From Methanothermobacter thermautotrophicus (GTDB taxonomy: Archaea > Methanobacteriota > Methanobacteria > Methanobacteriales > Methanothermobacteraceae): a stretch of 64,000 bases of DNA. The DNA lies in contig NZ_QKOF01000006.1 in the NCBI RefSeq assembly GCF_014889545.1, positions 372,001 to 436,000 on the forward strand, read 5' to 3'. Under the pieces are notes generated by a model. That model saw only the letters and a list, made by a program, of their open reading frames with translations. It did no database searches and had not been told where the DNA came from. The translations under genes and the position numbers were made by a program. Below are positions 1 to 9,455 of the stretch, in pieces. How positions within the stretch are numbered: position 1 is the first letter of the stretch; the number at the start of each line of letters is the position of its first letter.

Positions 1-1
1 G

Positions 2-877
2 ATGTACTCACCACTAAAGTACAACGAGATCGACCCGACGATCTTCATGGCCTTCGTGTTCCCATTCTTCTTCGGGTTCTGCCTTACAGATGCCGGTTAC
101 GGTATAATCGACGCCCTGATAGGTTTAATACTCTACAGGGGTCTGGGTAAGGTCAACAACTTCATGAGGAACTTCGGTATCATCATGATGTCCTGTGGTG
201 TGTGGGCATTCATACTCGGGATGGTCGCCAACGGGTTCATAGGGGACTTCTTCCCACGGTTCCTCAACATAACACTGCCAACGGTTATACCGGCAATAGA
301 CGCATTTGTGAACCCCCAGAACATACTGATAATGGCACTCACCGTGGGTGTTCTCCACATAAACTTTGGTCTCATATTAGGCGCAAGGAACAACATAAGG
401 CTCGGGAACATGAGGGATGCCCTCGGATCCCAGATTGTATGGCTGATCCTTGAACTCGGTATAATCCTATACCTGCTTGGGGGCATGATTGTCGGGGCGC
501 CAGTGATAGTCCTGGCCTTCGCCATGCTAATCTACTACAACGGCCTCTTCGGGCTAATGGATATATCCGGGTTCCTTGGTACTCTACTCTCATATGCAAG
601 GCTCCTTGCACTGTGTCTATCAACGGGTGGTATAGCCATGACCGTGAACATCCTCACGGGCCTCAGCTATGAGATGATACCCGTCATCGGAGTGGTACTT
701 GCCCCGATAATATTCGTGTTCGGGCACATAGCCAACAACGCCTTCCAGAGCCTTGGTGCCTTCATAAACTCACTTCGTCTACATTATGTTGAATTCTTCG
801 CCCAGTTCTACATGGGTGGAAAAAACAAATTCAATGCATTTCGTGCTGAAAGAAACTTCACTAAGATAAGGAGGTAA
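2..877 (+). CDS. atpI: A-type ATP synthase subunit I (a subunit), C-terminal part
   Basis: This is the membrane stator subunit that forms the ion half-channels against the rotating proteolipid ring. Only the C-terminal 291 residues lie in the window; the reading frame runs off the left edge, so the first Met is not the start. It contains repeated hydrophobic membrane segments. The motif SYARLLALCLSTGGIA carries the conserved channel arginine (about residue 200 of this fragment), and the typical final motif INSLRLHYVEFFAQFY carries a second conserved arginine. It ends 5 bases before atpK, and the GAGGT that serves as the atpK ribosome site overlaps its stop. It is the first visible gene of the eight-gene atp operon. 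Confidence 0.96.
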   Translation: MYSPLKYNEIDPTIFMAFVFPFFFGFCLTDAGYGIIDALIGLILYRGLGKVNNFMRNFGIIMMSCGVWAFILGMVANGFIGDFFPRFLNITLPTVIPAIDAFVNPQNILIMALTVGVLHINFGLILGARNNIRLGNMRDALGSQIVWLILELGIILYLLGGMIVGAPVIVLAFAMLIYYNGLFGLMDISGFLGTLLSYARLLALCLSTGGIAMTVNILTGLSYEMIPVIGVVLAPIIFVFGHIANNAFQSLGAFINSLRLHYVEFFAQFYMGGKNKFNAFRAERNFTKIRR

Positions 878-882
878 ATAGA

Positions 883-1371
883 ATGGTTGAAATAGCATTA
901 GGAACTGCTTTAGCAGCAATAGGTGCTGGAGTTGCAGTAGGATTCGCAGGTCTTGGTTCAGGATTAGGTCAGGGTATAGCAGCCGCAGGAAGTGTTGGTG
1001 CAGTTGCAGAGGATCCTGACATGTTCGCGAGGGGTATTATATTCGCAGCCCTTTCAGAGACACAGGCTATCTATGGTTTCCTGATCGCCATACTTCTCCT
1101 GGTGTTCTCAGGACTCCTTGGAGGAGGAAAGGGACTGGATGTTACAGCCGGACTTGTTGCCGTGGGTGCAGGTGCAGCCATAGGATTCGCAGGTCTTGGT
1201 TCAGGTATGGGTCAGGGTATAACATCAGCATCATCAGTGGGTGCAGTTGCAGAGGATCCTGACATGTTCGCGAGGGGTGTTATATTCGCAGCCCTTTCAG
1301 AGACACAGGCTATCTATGGTTTCCTGATCGCCATACTTCTCCTGGTCTTCGGCGGAATACTAGGAGGCTAA
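883..1371 (+). CDS. atpK: A-type ATP synthase proteolipid subunit K, duplicated hairpin
   Basis: This is the ion-translocating ring subunit. The 162-residue protein consists of two tandem hairpins (four membrane helices) offset by exactly 81 residues, twice the 8-kDa bacterial c subunit. Both copies keep the ion-binding carboxylate in SETQAIYGF (E59 and E140), unlike eukaryotic V-type proteolipids, which lose one. In each copy the Glu is followed by Thr, Gln and, five residues on, Tyr, and helix 1 or 3 has a Gln in GSGLGQG/GSGMGQG. This set resembles the Na+ ligands known in Enterococcus NtpK, so Na+ coupling is inferred. The start ATG follows GAGGT. Such duplicated proteolipids are established in Methanothermobacter. 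Confidence 0.97.
   Translation: MVEIALGTALAAIGAGVAVGFAGLGSGLGQGIAAAGSVGAVAEDPDMFARGIIFAALSETQAIYGFLIAILLLVFSGLLGGGKGLDVTAGLVAVGAGAAIGFAGLGSGMGQGITSASSVGAVAEDPDMFARGVIFAALSETQAIYGFLIAILLLVFGGILGG
997..1346 (+). repeat. Near-identical direct repeat inside atpK
   Basis: Bases 997-1103 and 1240-1346 are 107-base copies that differ at one position (an A/G in the Ile/Val codon after GCGAGGGGT). Upstream, the hairpin-1 coding part is also very similar but less so. Identity this high at DNA level, including silent positions, implies recent duplication or ongoing gene conversion between the two halves of the gene. Confidence 0.9.
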
Positions 1372-1375
1372 TTAG

Positions 1376-1996
1376 ATGAGTTCCGGAGCCGAAAAAATTG
1401 TCTCCAGTATAATGTCAGAGGCTCAGGCAAAGGCTAACGCCATAATTCAGGAAGCTGAAGAGGAAGCTGCAGGTATACTGAAGGAGGGCGAAAAAAGGGC
1501 CCAGATTGTCAGTGAACGCATACTCGAATCAGCCAGGAAGCAGGCTGATATGAGGTACCAGCAGATAATCTCAGAGGCCAAGATGAATGCAAGGCGTGCA
1601 GAACTGGAGGCAAGGGAAGAGGTAATACAGGAGGCCTTCAAAAGGGCTGAAGAGGAACTTGAAAACCTGGCATCCACCTCCAATGAGGAATACCTCACTG
1701 CCCTCAGGGGCATGATAAAGGAGGCAGCGGTTGAGATAGGTGGAGGCGACCTTGTTGTCAGCATGAAGGAGGACGACAGGTCCCATGACCCTGGACTCGA
1801 CAAAATCGCAGCTGAAGTGGAAGCCGAAACAGGCAAAAAAACAACCCTGGAGGTTGGAGACAGCATCAGAACCATTGGAGGAGCATTGGTAAGGACAAAG
1901 GATGGTCTGATAGAGGTTAACAACACAATAGAGGCCAGGATGTCCCGTTTCAGAAAGGCTCTACGTTCAGAGGTGGCCAGGGTTCTTTTCGAATAA
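1376..1996 (+). CDS. atpE: A-type ATP synthase subunit E (peripheral stalk)
   Basis: This is a peripheral stalk subunit that links the catalytic head to the membrane part. The 206-residue protein has a long Ala/Glu/Lys-rich N-terminal helix (about residues 5-105, a predicted coiled coil) and a compact C-terminal domain with the IRTIGGALVRTKDGLIEVNNT segment typical of subunit E. The start ATG lies 5 bases after the atpK stop, and the next gene follows after a 15-base gap that contains GGGGAGATAAC. It lies within the atp operon and is cytoplasmic. Confidence 0.95.
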   Translation: MSSGAEKIVSSIMSEAQAKANAIIQEAEEEAAGILKEGEKRAQIVSERILESARKQADMRYQQIISEAKMNARRAELEAREEVIQEAFKRAEEELENLASTSNEEYLTALRGMIKEAAVEIGGGDLVVSMKEDDRSHDPGLDKIAAEVEAETGKKTTLEVGDSIRTIGGALVRTKDGLIEVNNTIEARMSRFRKALRSEVARVLFE

Positions 1997-2011
1997 AAGG
2001 GGAGATAACAG

Positions 2012-3169
2012 ATGGCTGACAGCATCACAACAATTGTAACAGCGCTCGGATTCCCTTCAATAGAACCTTTTATAGGCTTAATCCTCCTGGGAGGGGCAAT
2101 TATAGGTGCTATTGTTGTAATAGCAACTATAAGGCCTGTATTAGATCTATTCCCCTTCGCATACCCTAACGCCAGAGTCAGGGCACGAATAGGACGCCTA
2201 CTAAATGAGAAACAGCTATCAGAGATCCTTGAAACCGAGTCCATGGAGGAGTTCAAGAACTACCTCCGGGGACTCCCTGACTACTCCAGATACATTGACA
2301 GGTTTCCCATTGAGAAGGCCCTTGAGAGTCAGCTTGCAGAGACCTATGAGATGGTATCCCAGATAGCACCAGCATCCATAAGGGACCCCTTCAGGGCAAA
2401 CCTGAAGAGATGGGATGTGAGGAACATCAAGAGCCTCATAACAGCAAAGGCCGCCGGTCTCAGTGCCGAGGAGACACTGGACCTCCTTGTCCCTGGAGGT
2501 GAGATCTATGAGATTATCGAGGGCCTTGCAGACGCTTCAAGTGTCCAGGAGGTTGTAACAGGCCTTGAGGGTACAGAGTACGCCGATGTACTTGGGGACG
2601 CCCTATCTGACTACGAGGAGACAGGCATGCTCCTCCCAATGGAGGCAGCTCTTGATAAGAGGTTCCTTGAGGGACTCATAAGGGCAGTTGGAAGTCCATC
2701 AGATGACAACACAAAGATGCTACACACCTACTTCGGGACCATGGTTGACATATCCAACCTTAAAATAATACTCCGTGCAAAGGCAGATGGCCTCAGCTAC
2801 GATGACATAAGTCCATACATAGTACCCCACGGCTACCAGATCAGGGAATGGAAACTCAAGGACCTCATGGAATCAGAGGATGTCAGTGGAGTTATAAGCG
2901 GCCTTGAGGGTACAGATTACGGTCAGATGCTATCAGAGGCCCTCTCAGAGTACACATCAACGGGTTCAGTGGCTGTATTCGAGCGTGTCCTTGAGGACAA
3001 CCTCAACAGGATGGCAAGGAACTTTGCAGTCAAGAAGCCCTTCGGTGTTGGTCCGATGATAGGGTTCCTCAGCAGGAAGGAAGTTGAGGTGAAGAACCTC
3101 AAGGTCATAGCAAGGAGCAAGAGGGAGCCAGGATTTCCTGAAGCAATGGTTAAGGAGATGTTAGTATGA
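2012..3169 (+). CDS. atpC: A-type ATP synthase subunit C (central stalk/ring coupler)
   Basis: This subunit is homologous to eukaryotic V-ATPase subunit d and sits on the proteolipid ring to couple it to the central stalk. The 385-residue protein is of usual length. It has a hydrophobic N-terminal stretch (about 20-45) and then helical repeats of the family, visible as two related segments, VVTGLEGTEYADVLGDALSD and VISGLEGTDYGQMLSEALSE. It ends in the conserved tail with RKEVEVKNLKVIARSK. A strong site, GGGGAGATAACAG, precedes the ATG. Its stop overlaps atpF by four bases (ATGA), indicating translational coupling. Confidence 0.95.
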   Translation: MADSITTIVTALGFPSIEPFIGLILLGGAIIGAIVVIATIRPVLDLFPFAYPNARVRARIGRLLNEKQLSEILETESMEEFKNYLRGLPDYSRYIDRFPIEKALESQLAETYEMVSQIAPASIRDPFRANLKRWDVRNIKSLITAKAAGLSAEETLDLLVPGGEIYEIIEGLADASSVQEVVTGLEGTEYADVLGDALSDYEETGMLLPMEAALDKRFLEGLIRAVGSPSDDNTKMLHTYFGTMVDISNLKIILRAKADGLSYDDISPYIVPHGYQIREWKLKDLMESEDVSGVISGLEGTDYGQMLSEALSEYTSTGSVAVFERVLEDNLNRMARNFAVKKPFGVGPMIGFLSRKEVEVKNLKVIARSKREPGFPEAMVKEMLV

Positions 3170-3486
3170 CTTCAAATATTGCAGTGGTTGGTGACAGGGA
3201 CACTGTAACAGGGTTCAGACTCGGAGGCGTCAGGGAAGGCTACGTCGTTGAAACACCTGAAGAGGCAGAGGAAACCATAAGAAAACTTGTAAGTGATGGC
3301 TTCTCCATAATAATCGTCACAGAAAAGATTGGTGATGAACTGAGGGAATTTATAGAGGAAACCACAAGTTCAAGCGCATTACCAATGATAATAGAGATAC
3401 CAGACAAGACAGGCCCCTCAGAACGTGAAACAGATCCACTGAGGGACCTTATTAAAAGAGTTATTGGGGTTGAGATGGTAAAATGA
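3166..3486 (+). CDS. atpF: A-type ATP synthase subunit F (central stalk)
   Basis: This central stalk subunit takes part in the rotor with D and regulates ATPase activity. The 106-residue protein has the Rossmann-like layout of the family: [17 protein letters not shown] at the N terminus, followed by the [10 protein letters not shown] and [10 protein letters not shown] segments. It overlaps atpC by ATGA at its start and atpA by four bases at its end, so it is embedded in a translationally coupled block. Confidence 0.95.
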   Translation: MTSNIAVVGDRDTVTGFRLGGVREGYVVETPEEAEETIRKLVSDGFSIIIVTEKIGDELREFIEETTSSSALPMIIEIPDKTGPSERETDPLRDLIKRVIGVEMVK

Positions 3487-5237
3487 CACAGGAAGGAAGG
3501 ATTATAAAAATAGCGGGTCCTGTTATCATCGCCGAGGGGATGAGAGGATCCCAGATGTATGAAATGGTTAAGGTGGGTGAAGACAAGCTCATAGGAGAAA
3601 TCATTGAACTTGAGGGTGACACAGCAACAATTCAGGTCTATGAGGAAACCGCAGGTATAAAACCTGGAGAGACCGTTGAAAGAACAGGCGGCCCACTATC
3701 CGTGGAACTGGGACCTGGAATACTGGGTTCAATCTTCGACGGTATCCAGAGACCCCTCGAGAACATCAAGGCACTCACCGGAGACTACATAGAGAGGGGA
3801 GTGGACGTACCATCACTTCCAAAGGATAAGAAATGGACCTTCAAACCCACAGCCCTGGAGGGCCAGATGGTTAAGGGAGGGGACATAATCGGTGAGGTTG
3901 AGGAGACATCCTCAATAACCCACAGGATAATGGTCCCACCAAACATTGAAGGTAAACTCACAATGATAGCCCCCCAGGGCGAATACACCGTGCTTGATGA
4001 TATAGCAGAGGTTGAAACCGGGAGGGGAACAGAAAAGATTCAGATGCTACAGAAGTGGCCTGTAAGGAAGGGCCGACCCTACAAGAAGAAACTTGACCCT
4101 GACGTCCCCCTCATAACAGGTCAGAGGGCACAGGACACCTTCTTCTCAGTAGCCAAGGGGGGTACAGCAGCCATACCAGGACCCTTCGGTTCAGGTAAAA
4201 CAGTTACACAGCAGCAGCTGGCAAAGTGGGCCGACGCAGACATAATCGTCTATGTTGGATGCGGTGAGAGGGGTAACGAGATGACCGAGGTTCTCAAGGA
4301 GTTCCCTGAACTGGAGGACCCCAAGACAGGTAACCCCCTCATGGACAGGACAGTGCTCATAGCAAACACCTCAAACATGCCGGTGGCTGCAAGGGAGGCC
4401 TGTGTGTACACAGGTATAACCATAGCCGAGTACTTCAGGGACATGGGATACGACGTCGCCCTCATGGCAGACTCAACCTCAAGGTGGGCCGAGGCAATGA
4501 GGGAGATCTCAGGAAGGCTCGAGGAGATGCCAGGTGAAGAGGGATACCCAGCATACCTCGCATCAAGGCTTGCACAGTTCTATGAGCGTGCAGGAAGGGT
4601 CACCACCATAGGATCAGAGGATAAGATAGCCTCAGTATCAGTTGTTGGTGCGGTTTCACCACCTGGCGGGGACCTCTCAGAGCCTGTCACACAGAACACC
4701 CTCAGGATATGTAAGGTGTTCTGGGCCCTTGACGCATCACTGGCAGACAAGCGTCACTTCCCTGCCATAGACTGGCTTCAGAGCTACTCACTCTACATTG
4801 ACAGTGTCCAGGACTGGTGGGCCAGCAACGTGGACCCTGAATGGAGGAGTGTGAGGGACGAGGCAATGGCCCTCCTCCAGAAGGAGGCAGAGCTCCAGGA
4901 GATCGTTCAGCTCGTCGGACCCGACGCACTTCCAGACAGGGAGAGGATAACCCTTGAGACAACCAGGATGATAAGGGAAGACTTCCTCCAGCAGAACGCC
5001 TACCACGAGGTGGACACCTACTGCTCACCATCAAAGCAGTTCGAGATGCTCAGGACCATCATAATGTTCCACAGGAATGCAACAGCAGCCCTCGAGAAGG
5101 GGGCACCCGCCGCTGACATAATATCCCTCCCTGTTAAGGAGGACATAGGGCGTATGAAGTACATACCTGAAGAGGAATTCCCTGCAAGGATCAAGGAGAT
5201 CCAGGAAAGGATCGTCAAGGAATGTAGTGAGGTGTGA
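3483..5237 (+). CDS. atpA: A-type ATP synthase catalytic subunit A
   Basis: This is the catalytic nucleotide-binding subunit of the A1 head, equivalent to F-type beta. The 584-residue protein has the full family length, including the non-homologous insertion after the N-terminal barrel. The P-loop GPFGSGKT lies at about residues 233-240. The segment [16 protein letters not shown] contains the catalytic Glu region, and [19 protein letters not shown] follows. No intein interrupts the P-loop, although other archaea carry one there. It overlaps atpF by ATGA, and its stop lies two bases before the preferred atpB start. Confidence 0.98.
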   Translation: MTQEGRIIKIAGPVIIAEGMRGSQMYEMVKVGEDKLIGEIIELEGDTATIQVYEETAGIKPGETVERTGGPLSVELGPGILGSIFDGIQRPLENIKALTGDYIERGVDVPSLPKDKKWTFKPTALEGQMVKGGDIIGEVEETSSITHRIMVPPNIEGKLTMIAPQGEYTVLDDIAEVETGRGTEKIQMLQKWPVRKGRPYKKKLDPDVPLITGQRAQDTFFSVAKGGTAAIPGPFGSGKTVTQQQLAKWADADIIVYVGCGERGNEMTEVLKEFPELEDPKTGNPLMDRTVLIANTSNMPVAAREACVYTGITIAEYFRDMGYDVALMADSTSRWAEAMREISGRLEEMPGEEGYPAYLASRLAQFYERAGRVTTIGSEDKIASVSVVGAVSPPGGDLSEPVTQNTLRICKVFWALDASLADKRHFPAIDWLQSYSLYIDSVQDWWASNVDPEWRSVRDEAMALLQKEAELQEIVQLVGPDALPDRERITLETTRMIREDFLQQNAYHEVDTYCSPSKQFEMLRTIIMFHRNATAALEKGAPAADIISLPVKEDIGRMKYIPEEEFPARIKEIQERIVKECSEV

Positions 5238-5239
5238 AG

Positions 5240-6631
5240 ATGAACGTTAACATCAAAACCCGGGAATACACCACAGTCACAGAGGTCTCAGGTCCTCTAA
5301 TGATCGTTGAGGGTGTTGAAGGGGTTGCCTACAGTGAGATAGTTGAGATTGAAACACCCACAGGTGAGAAGAGAAGGGGACAGGTGCTGGAAGTCAGGGA
5401 GGACCTTGCAGTCGTACAGGTCTTTGAGGGTACCAGTGACCTCAACACAGAGACAACAAAGATAAGGTTCACAGGTGAAACCGCTAAGATCGGCGTATCC
5501 CTGGACATGATGGGCCGGATATTCGACGGTACCGGTAAACCAATAGATGGCGGCCCCGAGATCATACCCGAGAAGGAACTCGACATCAACGGTAGCCCAA
5601 TGAACCCTGCTGCAAGGGAGTTCCCTGCAGAGTTCATACAGACAGGTATATCAACCATCGACGGGATGAACACCCTGGTCAGGGGACAGAAACTGCCCAT
5701 ATTCTCAGGTTCAGGGCTTCCACACAACGAACTGGCAGCCCAGATCGCAAGGCAGGCCAAGGTTCTCGCAGAGGAGAGTGAATTCGCAGTTATCTTCGCA
5801 GCCATGGGTATCACCCACGAAGAGGCAAACTACTTCATGAGGGACTTTGAGAGGACAGGGGCCCTTGAGCGTGTTACGGTCTTCATGAACCTGGCAGACG
5901 ACCCTGCCATTGAGCGTATCATTACACCGAGGATGGCACTCACAACGGCAGAGTACTTCGCCTTCGAACACGACATGCACGTCCTGGTTATACTCACTGA
6001 CCTCACCAACTACTGTGAGGCCCTCAGGGAGATCTCAGCTGCGAGGGAGGAGGTACCCGGACGAAGGGGTTACCCGGGGTACATGTACACCGACCTTGCA
6101 AGCCTCTATGAGAGGGCAGGACGTATAGTCGGCAAGGAGGGCTCAATCACACAGATGCCCATACTTGTCATGCCACAGGACGACATCACACACCCGATAC
6201 CCGACCTGACAGGTTACATCACCGAGGGCCAGATAGTACTGAGCCGTGACCTCCACCGTAAGGGTATCTACCCGCCGGTGGATGTGCTTCCATCACTATC
6301 CAGGCTCATGAGTGGTGGTATCGGAGAGGGAAGGACACGTGAGGACCACAGTGGTGTCTCAGACCAGCTATACAGTGCCTACGCCGAGGGACGTGATCTC
6401 AGGGACCTCATGGCTGTTGTGGGTGAGGAGGCCCTCACAGAGAGGGACCGGAAGTTCCTCAAATTCGCCGATGAATTTGAGAAACGGTTCATCACCCAGG
6501 CACGTGACGAGGACCGCTCCATAGAGGAGACCCTCAACCTTGGATGGGAACTGCTATCACTCCTCCCAAGATCCGAACTCAAGAGGGTCCGTGAGGAGCA
6601 CATACCCAAGTACCTCCCGGGTGCCGAGTAA
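5240..6631 (+). CDS. atpB: A-type ATP synthase regulatory subunit B
   Basis: This is the non-catalytic nucleotide-binding subunit that alternates with A in the head. I prefer ATG 5240 (463 residues), which follows GAGGTG inside the end of atpA, over the in-frame GTG at 5234. The P-loop region is degenerate ([18 protein letters not shown]), as expected of subunit B. The [16 protein letters not shown] and [21 protein letters not shown] motifs are present. After the stop a 34-base spacer holds a pyrimidine-rich stretch and AGGAGAG for atpD. Confidence 0.97.
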   Translation: MNVNIKTREYTTVTEVSGPLMIVEGVEGVAYSEIVEIETPTGEKRRGQVLEVREDLAVVQVFEGTSDLNTETTKIRFTGETAKIGVSLDMMGRIFDGTGKPIDGGPEIIPEKELDINGSPMNPAAREFPAEFIQTGISTIDGMNTLVRGQKLPIFSGSGLPHNELAAQIARQAKVLAEESEFAVIFAAMGITHEEANYFMRDFERTGALERVTVFMNLADDPAIERIITPRMALTTAEYFAFEHDMHVLVILTDLTNYCEALREISAAREEVPGRRGYPGYMYTDLASLYERAGRIVGKEGSITQMPILVMPQDDITHPIPDLTGYITEGQIVLSRDLHRKGIYPPVDVLPSLSRLMSGGIGEGRTREDHSGVSDQLYSAYAEGRDLRDLMAVVGEEALTERDRKFLKFADEFEKRFITQARDEDRSIEETLNLGWELLSLLPRSELKRVREEHIPKYLPGAE

Positions 6632-6665
6632 CGACCCCATTATCCTTTTTCAGGAGAGTTAGCCA

Positions 6666-7307
6666 ATGGCACAGGAAATGATTGAGGGGATCAACCCCAC
6701 AAGGATGGAGCTCCTTAAACTCAAGCAGCGTGAGAAACTCGCTGTCAAGGGTTACAGTCTCCTCAAGGAGAAGAGGAACGCCCTTATCATGGAGTTCTTC
6801 AACATCCTTGAGCGGGTTAAGGGTTCCCGTGAAAAGGTGGAGGAGCACCTCAAGGAGGCCTTCTCTGACCTCACTGAGGCCCAGATACTGATGGGTGACA
6901 CTGCAGTTGAGAGGGCTGCAATGTCAGTGAGGGAGTCCGTGGAGGTCGACATAGACTCAAGGAGTATAATGGGTGTCGTTGTACCTGTGGTCGATGCAAG
7001 GGCAACACAGAGGACCGTGGTTGAACGTGGATACGGCCTTGTGGACACATCAGTAAAACTCGACGAGGCAGCAAAGAAATTCGAGGAGTCCCTGGCACTC
7101 ATAATAGAACTCGGTGAGATCGAGAAGACCATAAGGCTCCTTGCCGGTGAGATAGAGTCAACCAAGCGAAGGGTTAACGCCCTTGAACACATCATAATCC
7201 CGAGGCTCAAGAACACTGTCAAGTACATTGAGATGAGGCTCGAGGAGATGGAGAGGGAGAACTTCGTGCGGTTGAAGATGATAAAGAAATCCATGGAGAT
7301 GGAGTGA
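6666..7307 (+). CDS. atpD: A-type ATP synthase subunit D (central rotor shaft)
   Basis: This is the rotor shaft, a long antiparallel coiled coil that penetrates the AB hexamer. The 213-residue protein has N-terminal ([21 protein letters not shown]) and C-terminal ([19 protein letters not shown]) helices that are highly characteristic of the family. AGGAGAGTTAGCC precedes the ATG. The stop codon TGA overlaps the next start as TGATG. Confidence 0.96.
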   Translation: MAQEMIEGINPTRMELLKLKQREKLAVKGYSLLKEKRNALIMEFFNILERVKGSREKVEEHLKEAFSDLTEAQILMGDTAVERAAMSVRESVEVDIDSRSIMGVVVPVVDARATQRTVVERGYGLVDTSVKLDEAAKKFEESLALIIELGEIEKTIRLLAGEIESTKRRVNALEHIIIPRLKNTVKYIEMRLEEMERENFVRLKMIKKSMEME

Positions 7308-7690
7308 TGGTTAGGATACTCACAAGGCTCGGCCAGGTCCGTGAGGCCGAGGAGAAATACAGGAGGGAACTCGCGGACTTCAAGATGGGTGAGGTCTACG
7401 GGAATCTCAGGGCCATCATTGCAGATGAGGACGTTGAGGTGAGGGCCGGCGAGGTGAAGCCGGTTAAGATCAAGGAGGTCAGTATACCTGCGAACCACAT
7501 AGTATTCATGTGCGCCTACGCCACGAACCCCCTGGGTCACCCGATAGCTGCAGGTGAGGAGACACCCCTGCCCATAAGCATGGACCGCAAGGCAGACCAT
7601 GCAACCTTCGTAGCTGCTGCAGATGGGAAAATCAGCAGGAACGACCTTCTGGGTGTCCTCATAATCCTACCAGTTGAATTAACCCACTAA
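7307..7690 (+). CDS. Conserved small protein at the end of the atp operon (DUF22-like)
   Basis: The 127-residue protein is translationally coupled to atpD (TGATG). It has no signal peptide or membrane segment. Its C-terminal half (about 60-127), with NHIVFMCAYATNPLGHPI, followed by ADGKISRNDLLGVLIILPVE, resembles the archaeal DUF22 domain; I assign this from memory with moderate confidence. Its position as last gene of the operon suggests a link to the ATP synthase, but nothing in the sequence shows a mechanism. Confidence 0.75.
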   Translation: MVRILTRLGQVREAEEKYRRELADFKMGEVYGNLRAIIADEDVEVRAGEVKPVKIKEVSIPANHIVFMCAYATNPLGHPIAAGEETPLPISMDRKADHATFVAAADGKISRNDLLGVLIILPVELTH

Positions 7691-7703
7691 TTTATTTTTA
7701 GAT
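7688..7703 (+). terminator. T-rich end of the atp operon
   Basis: The stop codon is followed at once by TAATTTATTTTTAG. Archaeal RNA polymerase terminates on such T-runs without a hairpin. The next gene on this strand starts almost 1 kb later. Confidence 0.5.
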
Positions 7704-7810
7704 TGCCGCAGTTTCCTCAGATGATGTCCTCTTATTTCTCAGTTGGGGGCGCTTCACCTTGATACTTTCAACGTATTCAAAAGTTTTTAGGATTTCTCTT
7801 AGGGTATATT

Positions 7811-8232
7811 TTATCCAAAGAAGCTTTTTATTTCCTCGTAGAGTTCAATCATCAGGTCATCAATGTATTCAATGAGTTCCTCTGTGTACTCCAGAGGTCC
7901 CGGTAGGTTCTCACAAGGGATTCACGGTTCCGCTTCAGCTGCTTCATGGCCCGGGCCTGGGCCGCGGCAGGGTTACCTGCAATGATCCTTCTGAGTCCTG
8001 ATGAGCCCTCCCTCAGCTCCTCAACATCACTCCTTATCTCAGCCATCCTGTCGAGGTAGTATCTCTCAACGCCCCTGATATCCTTCTTCAGTTCTTTTTT
8101 GATTTCAAGAAGCTGGTCCCTTCTATCCTTCAGTTCCACCAGTGAACTCCTTGTGGAGGCTATGGTTGAGGTGTCAAGATCCTGAAAGTCTGCGAGTCCA
8201 CTGAGAATCCTGTGATACTCCTCAGGATCCAT
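7811..8232 (-). pseudogene. Coiled-coil protein, broken by an apparent one-base deletion near its 3' end
   Basis: The reading frame from ATG 8232 (site GGGGTGAT seven bases upstream) encodes a Lys/Glu/Arg-rich, probably coiled-coil protein and stops early at 7852 with a nonsense tail. In the next frame the coding pattern continues through EYTEELIEYIDDLMIELYEE to a stop at 7811. Adding one base to the CCTC/GAGG stretch near 7897-7903 joins the two halves into a plausible 140-residue protein. It is the second gene of a two-gene minus-strand operon with the gene at 8245-8574. No family was recognised. It may be an assembly error rather than a true pseudogene. Confidence 0.65.
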
Positions 8233-8244
8233 CCGGCATCACCC

Positions 8245-8574
8245 CTACTGGATATTTATCCTTAACTCTATGAGATTATCCTTCACCCGGGTCTCGGTCC
8301 TTATCTCCTCATTCTCCTTTTCCATTTCACGTACACGGTAGAATATGTTGGTGAGGGCCCCTGTCCTGAAGACCCCTGTCCTGTTCTCCGGCTTTGAGGA
8401 TATGAGGATGACTGAGATCCCGTCTTCTATCTTCACATTGTAGTTGACGCCGTTTATGTATATCCCATCTGAGAGCCTTAAAAGGAGCTTTATATACTTT
8501 ATGGGGAGTCCGCTGCTGCTTATTATCTCCTTTATCTTATCATTTTCCCTGCACTGCTCGATATCAATATCCAA
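8245..8574 (-). CDS. Hypothetical protein, operon partner of the coiled-coil gene
   Basis: The 109-residue soluble protein is not recognised. It has a mixed alpha/beta N-terminal part (about 20-70, with LLLRLSDGIYINGVNYNVKI) and a charged helical C terminus with REMEKENEEIRTE. Its stop lies 12 bases before the downstream coiled-coil gene, so the two are probably co-transcribed. It is divergent from the gene at 8638, with a 63-base AT-rich promoter region between them. Confidence 0.7.
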   Translation of the reverse strand: MDIDIEQCRENDKIKEIISSSGLPIKYIKLLLRLSDGIYINGVNYNVKIEDGISVILISSKPENRTGVFRTGALTNIFYRVREMEKENEEIRTETRVKDNLIELRINIQ

Positions 8575-8637
8575 GGTCCACCCTCCATCAGGTTAAGATA
8601 TTAATCTTTTATAGAATATAAAACATAGCCTAATAGG

Positions 8638-9045
8638 ATGAGGGGTGACAGATCAGACAGGCTGGTGAAGAAGGAGATCTTCAACCTCAACCGTCATCTT
8701 CCCTCAAGGAGGAAGACCCTCGAGGAGCTCCTCAGGGAGGAGAAACCCCATGTCATGGGGGCTGACGGCACCAGGCACAGGTTCAAATGGGCTGAACTTG
8801 AGGACCTCCAGGGGATGCTGACTGAGGATGAGGCAAGGAGGCTGAGGCTTCCCATATACATTGAGATAGAATCCGATACCTCCGGTGCAAGGATAGCCGG
8901 GGATATTGAGGTGAGGGTGGTCTCGGAGGTCCTTGAGAGGGATGATGAGGGTGATGAGATCTATATCTACAGACCAGAGATGAGGGTGCTGAGGGCGAGG
9001 TTTCCAACGGTTACACAGTACATGTTCCTGGTGAGGGAGCTTTAG
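8638..9045 (+). CDS. UPF0216/DUF61 family protein
   Basis: The 135-residue protein matches the archaeal UPF0216 (DUF61) family, of which I recall MTH_949 as a member; its function is unknown. Recognisable parts are NLNRHLPSRRKTLEELL near the N terminus, the GADGTRHRF segment at about 45 and RLPIYIEI at about 80. A TATA-like TCTTTTATA lies about 27 bases upstream of the ATG, so the mRNA is probably nearly leaderless. It is followed by a tiny membrane-protein gene with its own ribosome site (AGGGAGGTTGATG). Confidence 0.8.
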   Translation: MRGDRSDRLVKKEIFNLNRHLPSRRKTLEELLREEKPHVMGADGTRHRFKWAELEDLQGMLTEDEARRLRLPIYIEIESDTSGARIAGDIEVRVVSEVLERDDEGDEIYIYRPEMRVLRARFPTVTQYMFLVREL

Positions 9046-9058
9046 GGAGGTTGATGTA

Positions 9059-9208
9059 ATGAGCAAGGATCCGCTTAAGGAGTATCTTAAGGACCCTGAT
9101 AGAAGGGCCAAACTTTTCCTTTTAATGACAGGTGGCATGATTCTGAGCACCGTGCTCATAACGATAGGCACCATAATACTGATACTCCTCCTTCTTGGCA
9201 TAATCTGA
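9059..9208 (+). CDS. 49-residue single-span membrane protein
   Basis: The short frame starts at ATG 9059 after AGGGAGGTTGATGTA, 13 bases behind the preceding gene. It begins with a charged segment (MSKDPLKEYLKDPDRRAK), continues with one long hydrophobic helix (about residues 19-49) and ends at 9208. The good ribosome site, tight spacing and clean amphipathic-plus-membrane pattern support a real small protein. The N terminus should face the cytoplasm. Function unknown. Confidence 0.65.
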   Translation: MSKDPLKEYLKDPDRRAKLFLLMTGGMILSTVLITIGTIILILLLLGII

Positions 9209-9455
9209 TGCCATATTCTGAGAGATATCCATGCACCGACCGGTGAACCGCGAGACACTAGATCCGGCTAATGATCATATAAAAGTAAGGGCTGGAGATA
9301 GACATTGAAAATACATGGATACCTGCAAAACAGGTGTAATTAAATTAGCTCTTAGATTTCATGGCAGATGCATTAAGAAATCAGCTCCATCAGGTACCAG
9401 TCAGAAGTGAATCCAATTTTTTCCTTAAGATCCGGGGAGATGTTCAGTTTACCTG

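Noticed and set aside
1447-2256. Long minus-strand frame (269 codons) opposite atpE and atpC
   Set aside because: It lies antisense to two certain genes, is Ser-rich as expected from antisense of Glu/Ala codons, and has no ribosome site.
4702-5034. Minus-strand frame inside atpA
   Set aside because: Low-complexity Pro/Arg/Ser product, antisense to a highly conserved coding region.
6752-7600. 282-codon minus-strand frame over atpD and its neighbour
   Set aside because: Antisense shadow; both plus-strand genes are supported by family and operon structure.
9209-9455. Search for an RNA gene or ORF in the 247-base spacer before the ATP-grasp gene
   Set aside because: No cloverleaf, stable hairpin or coding frame could be supported.
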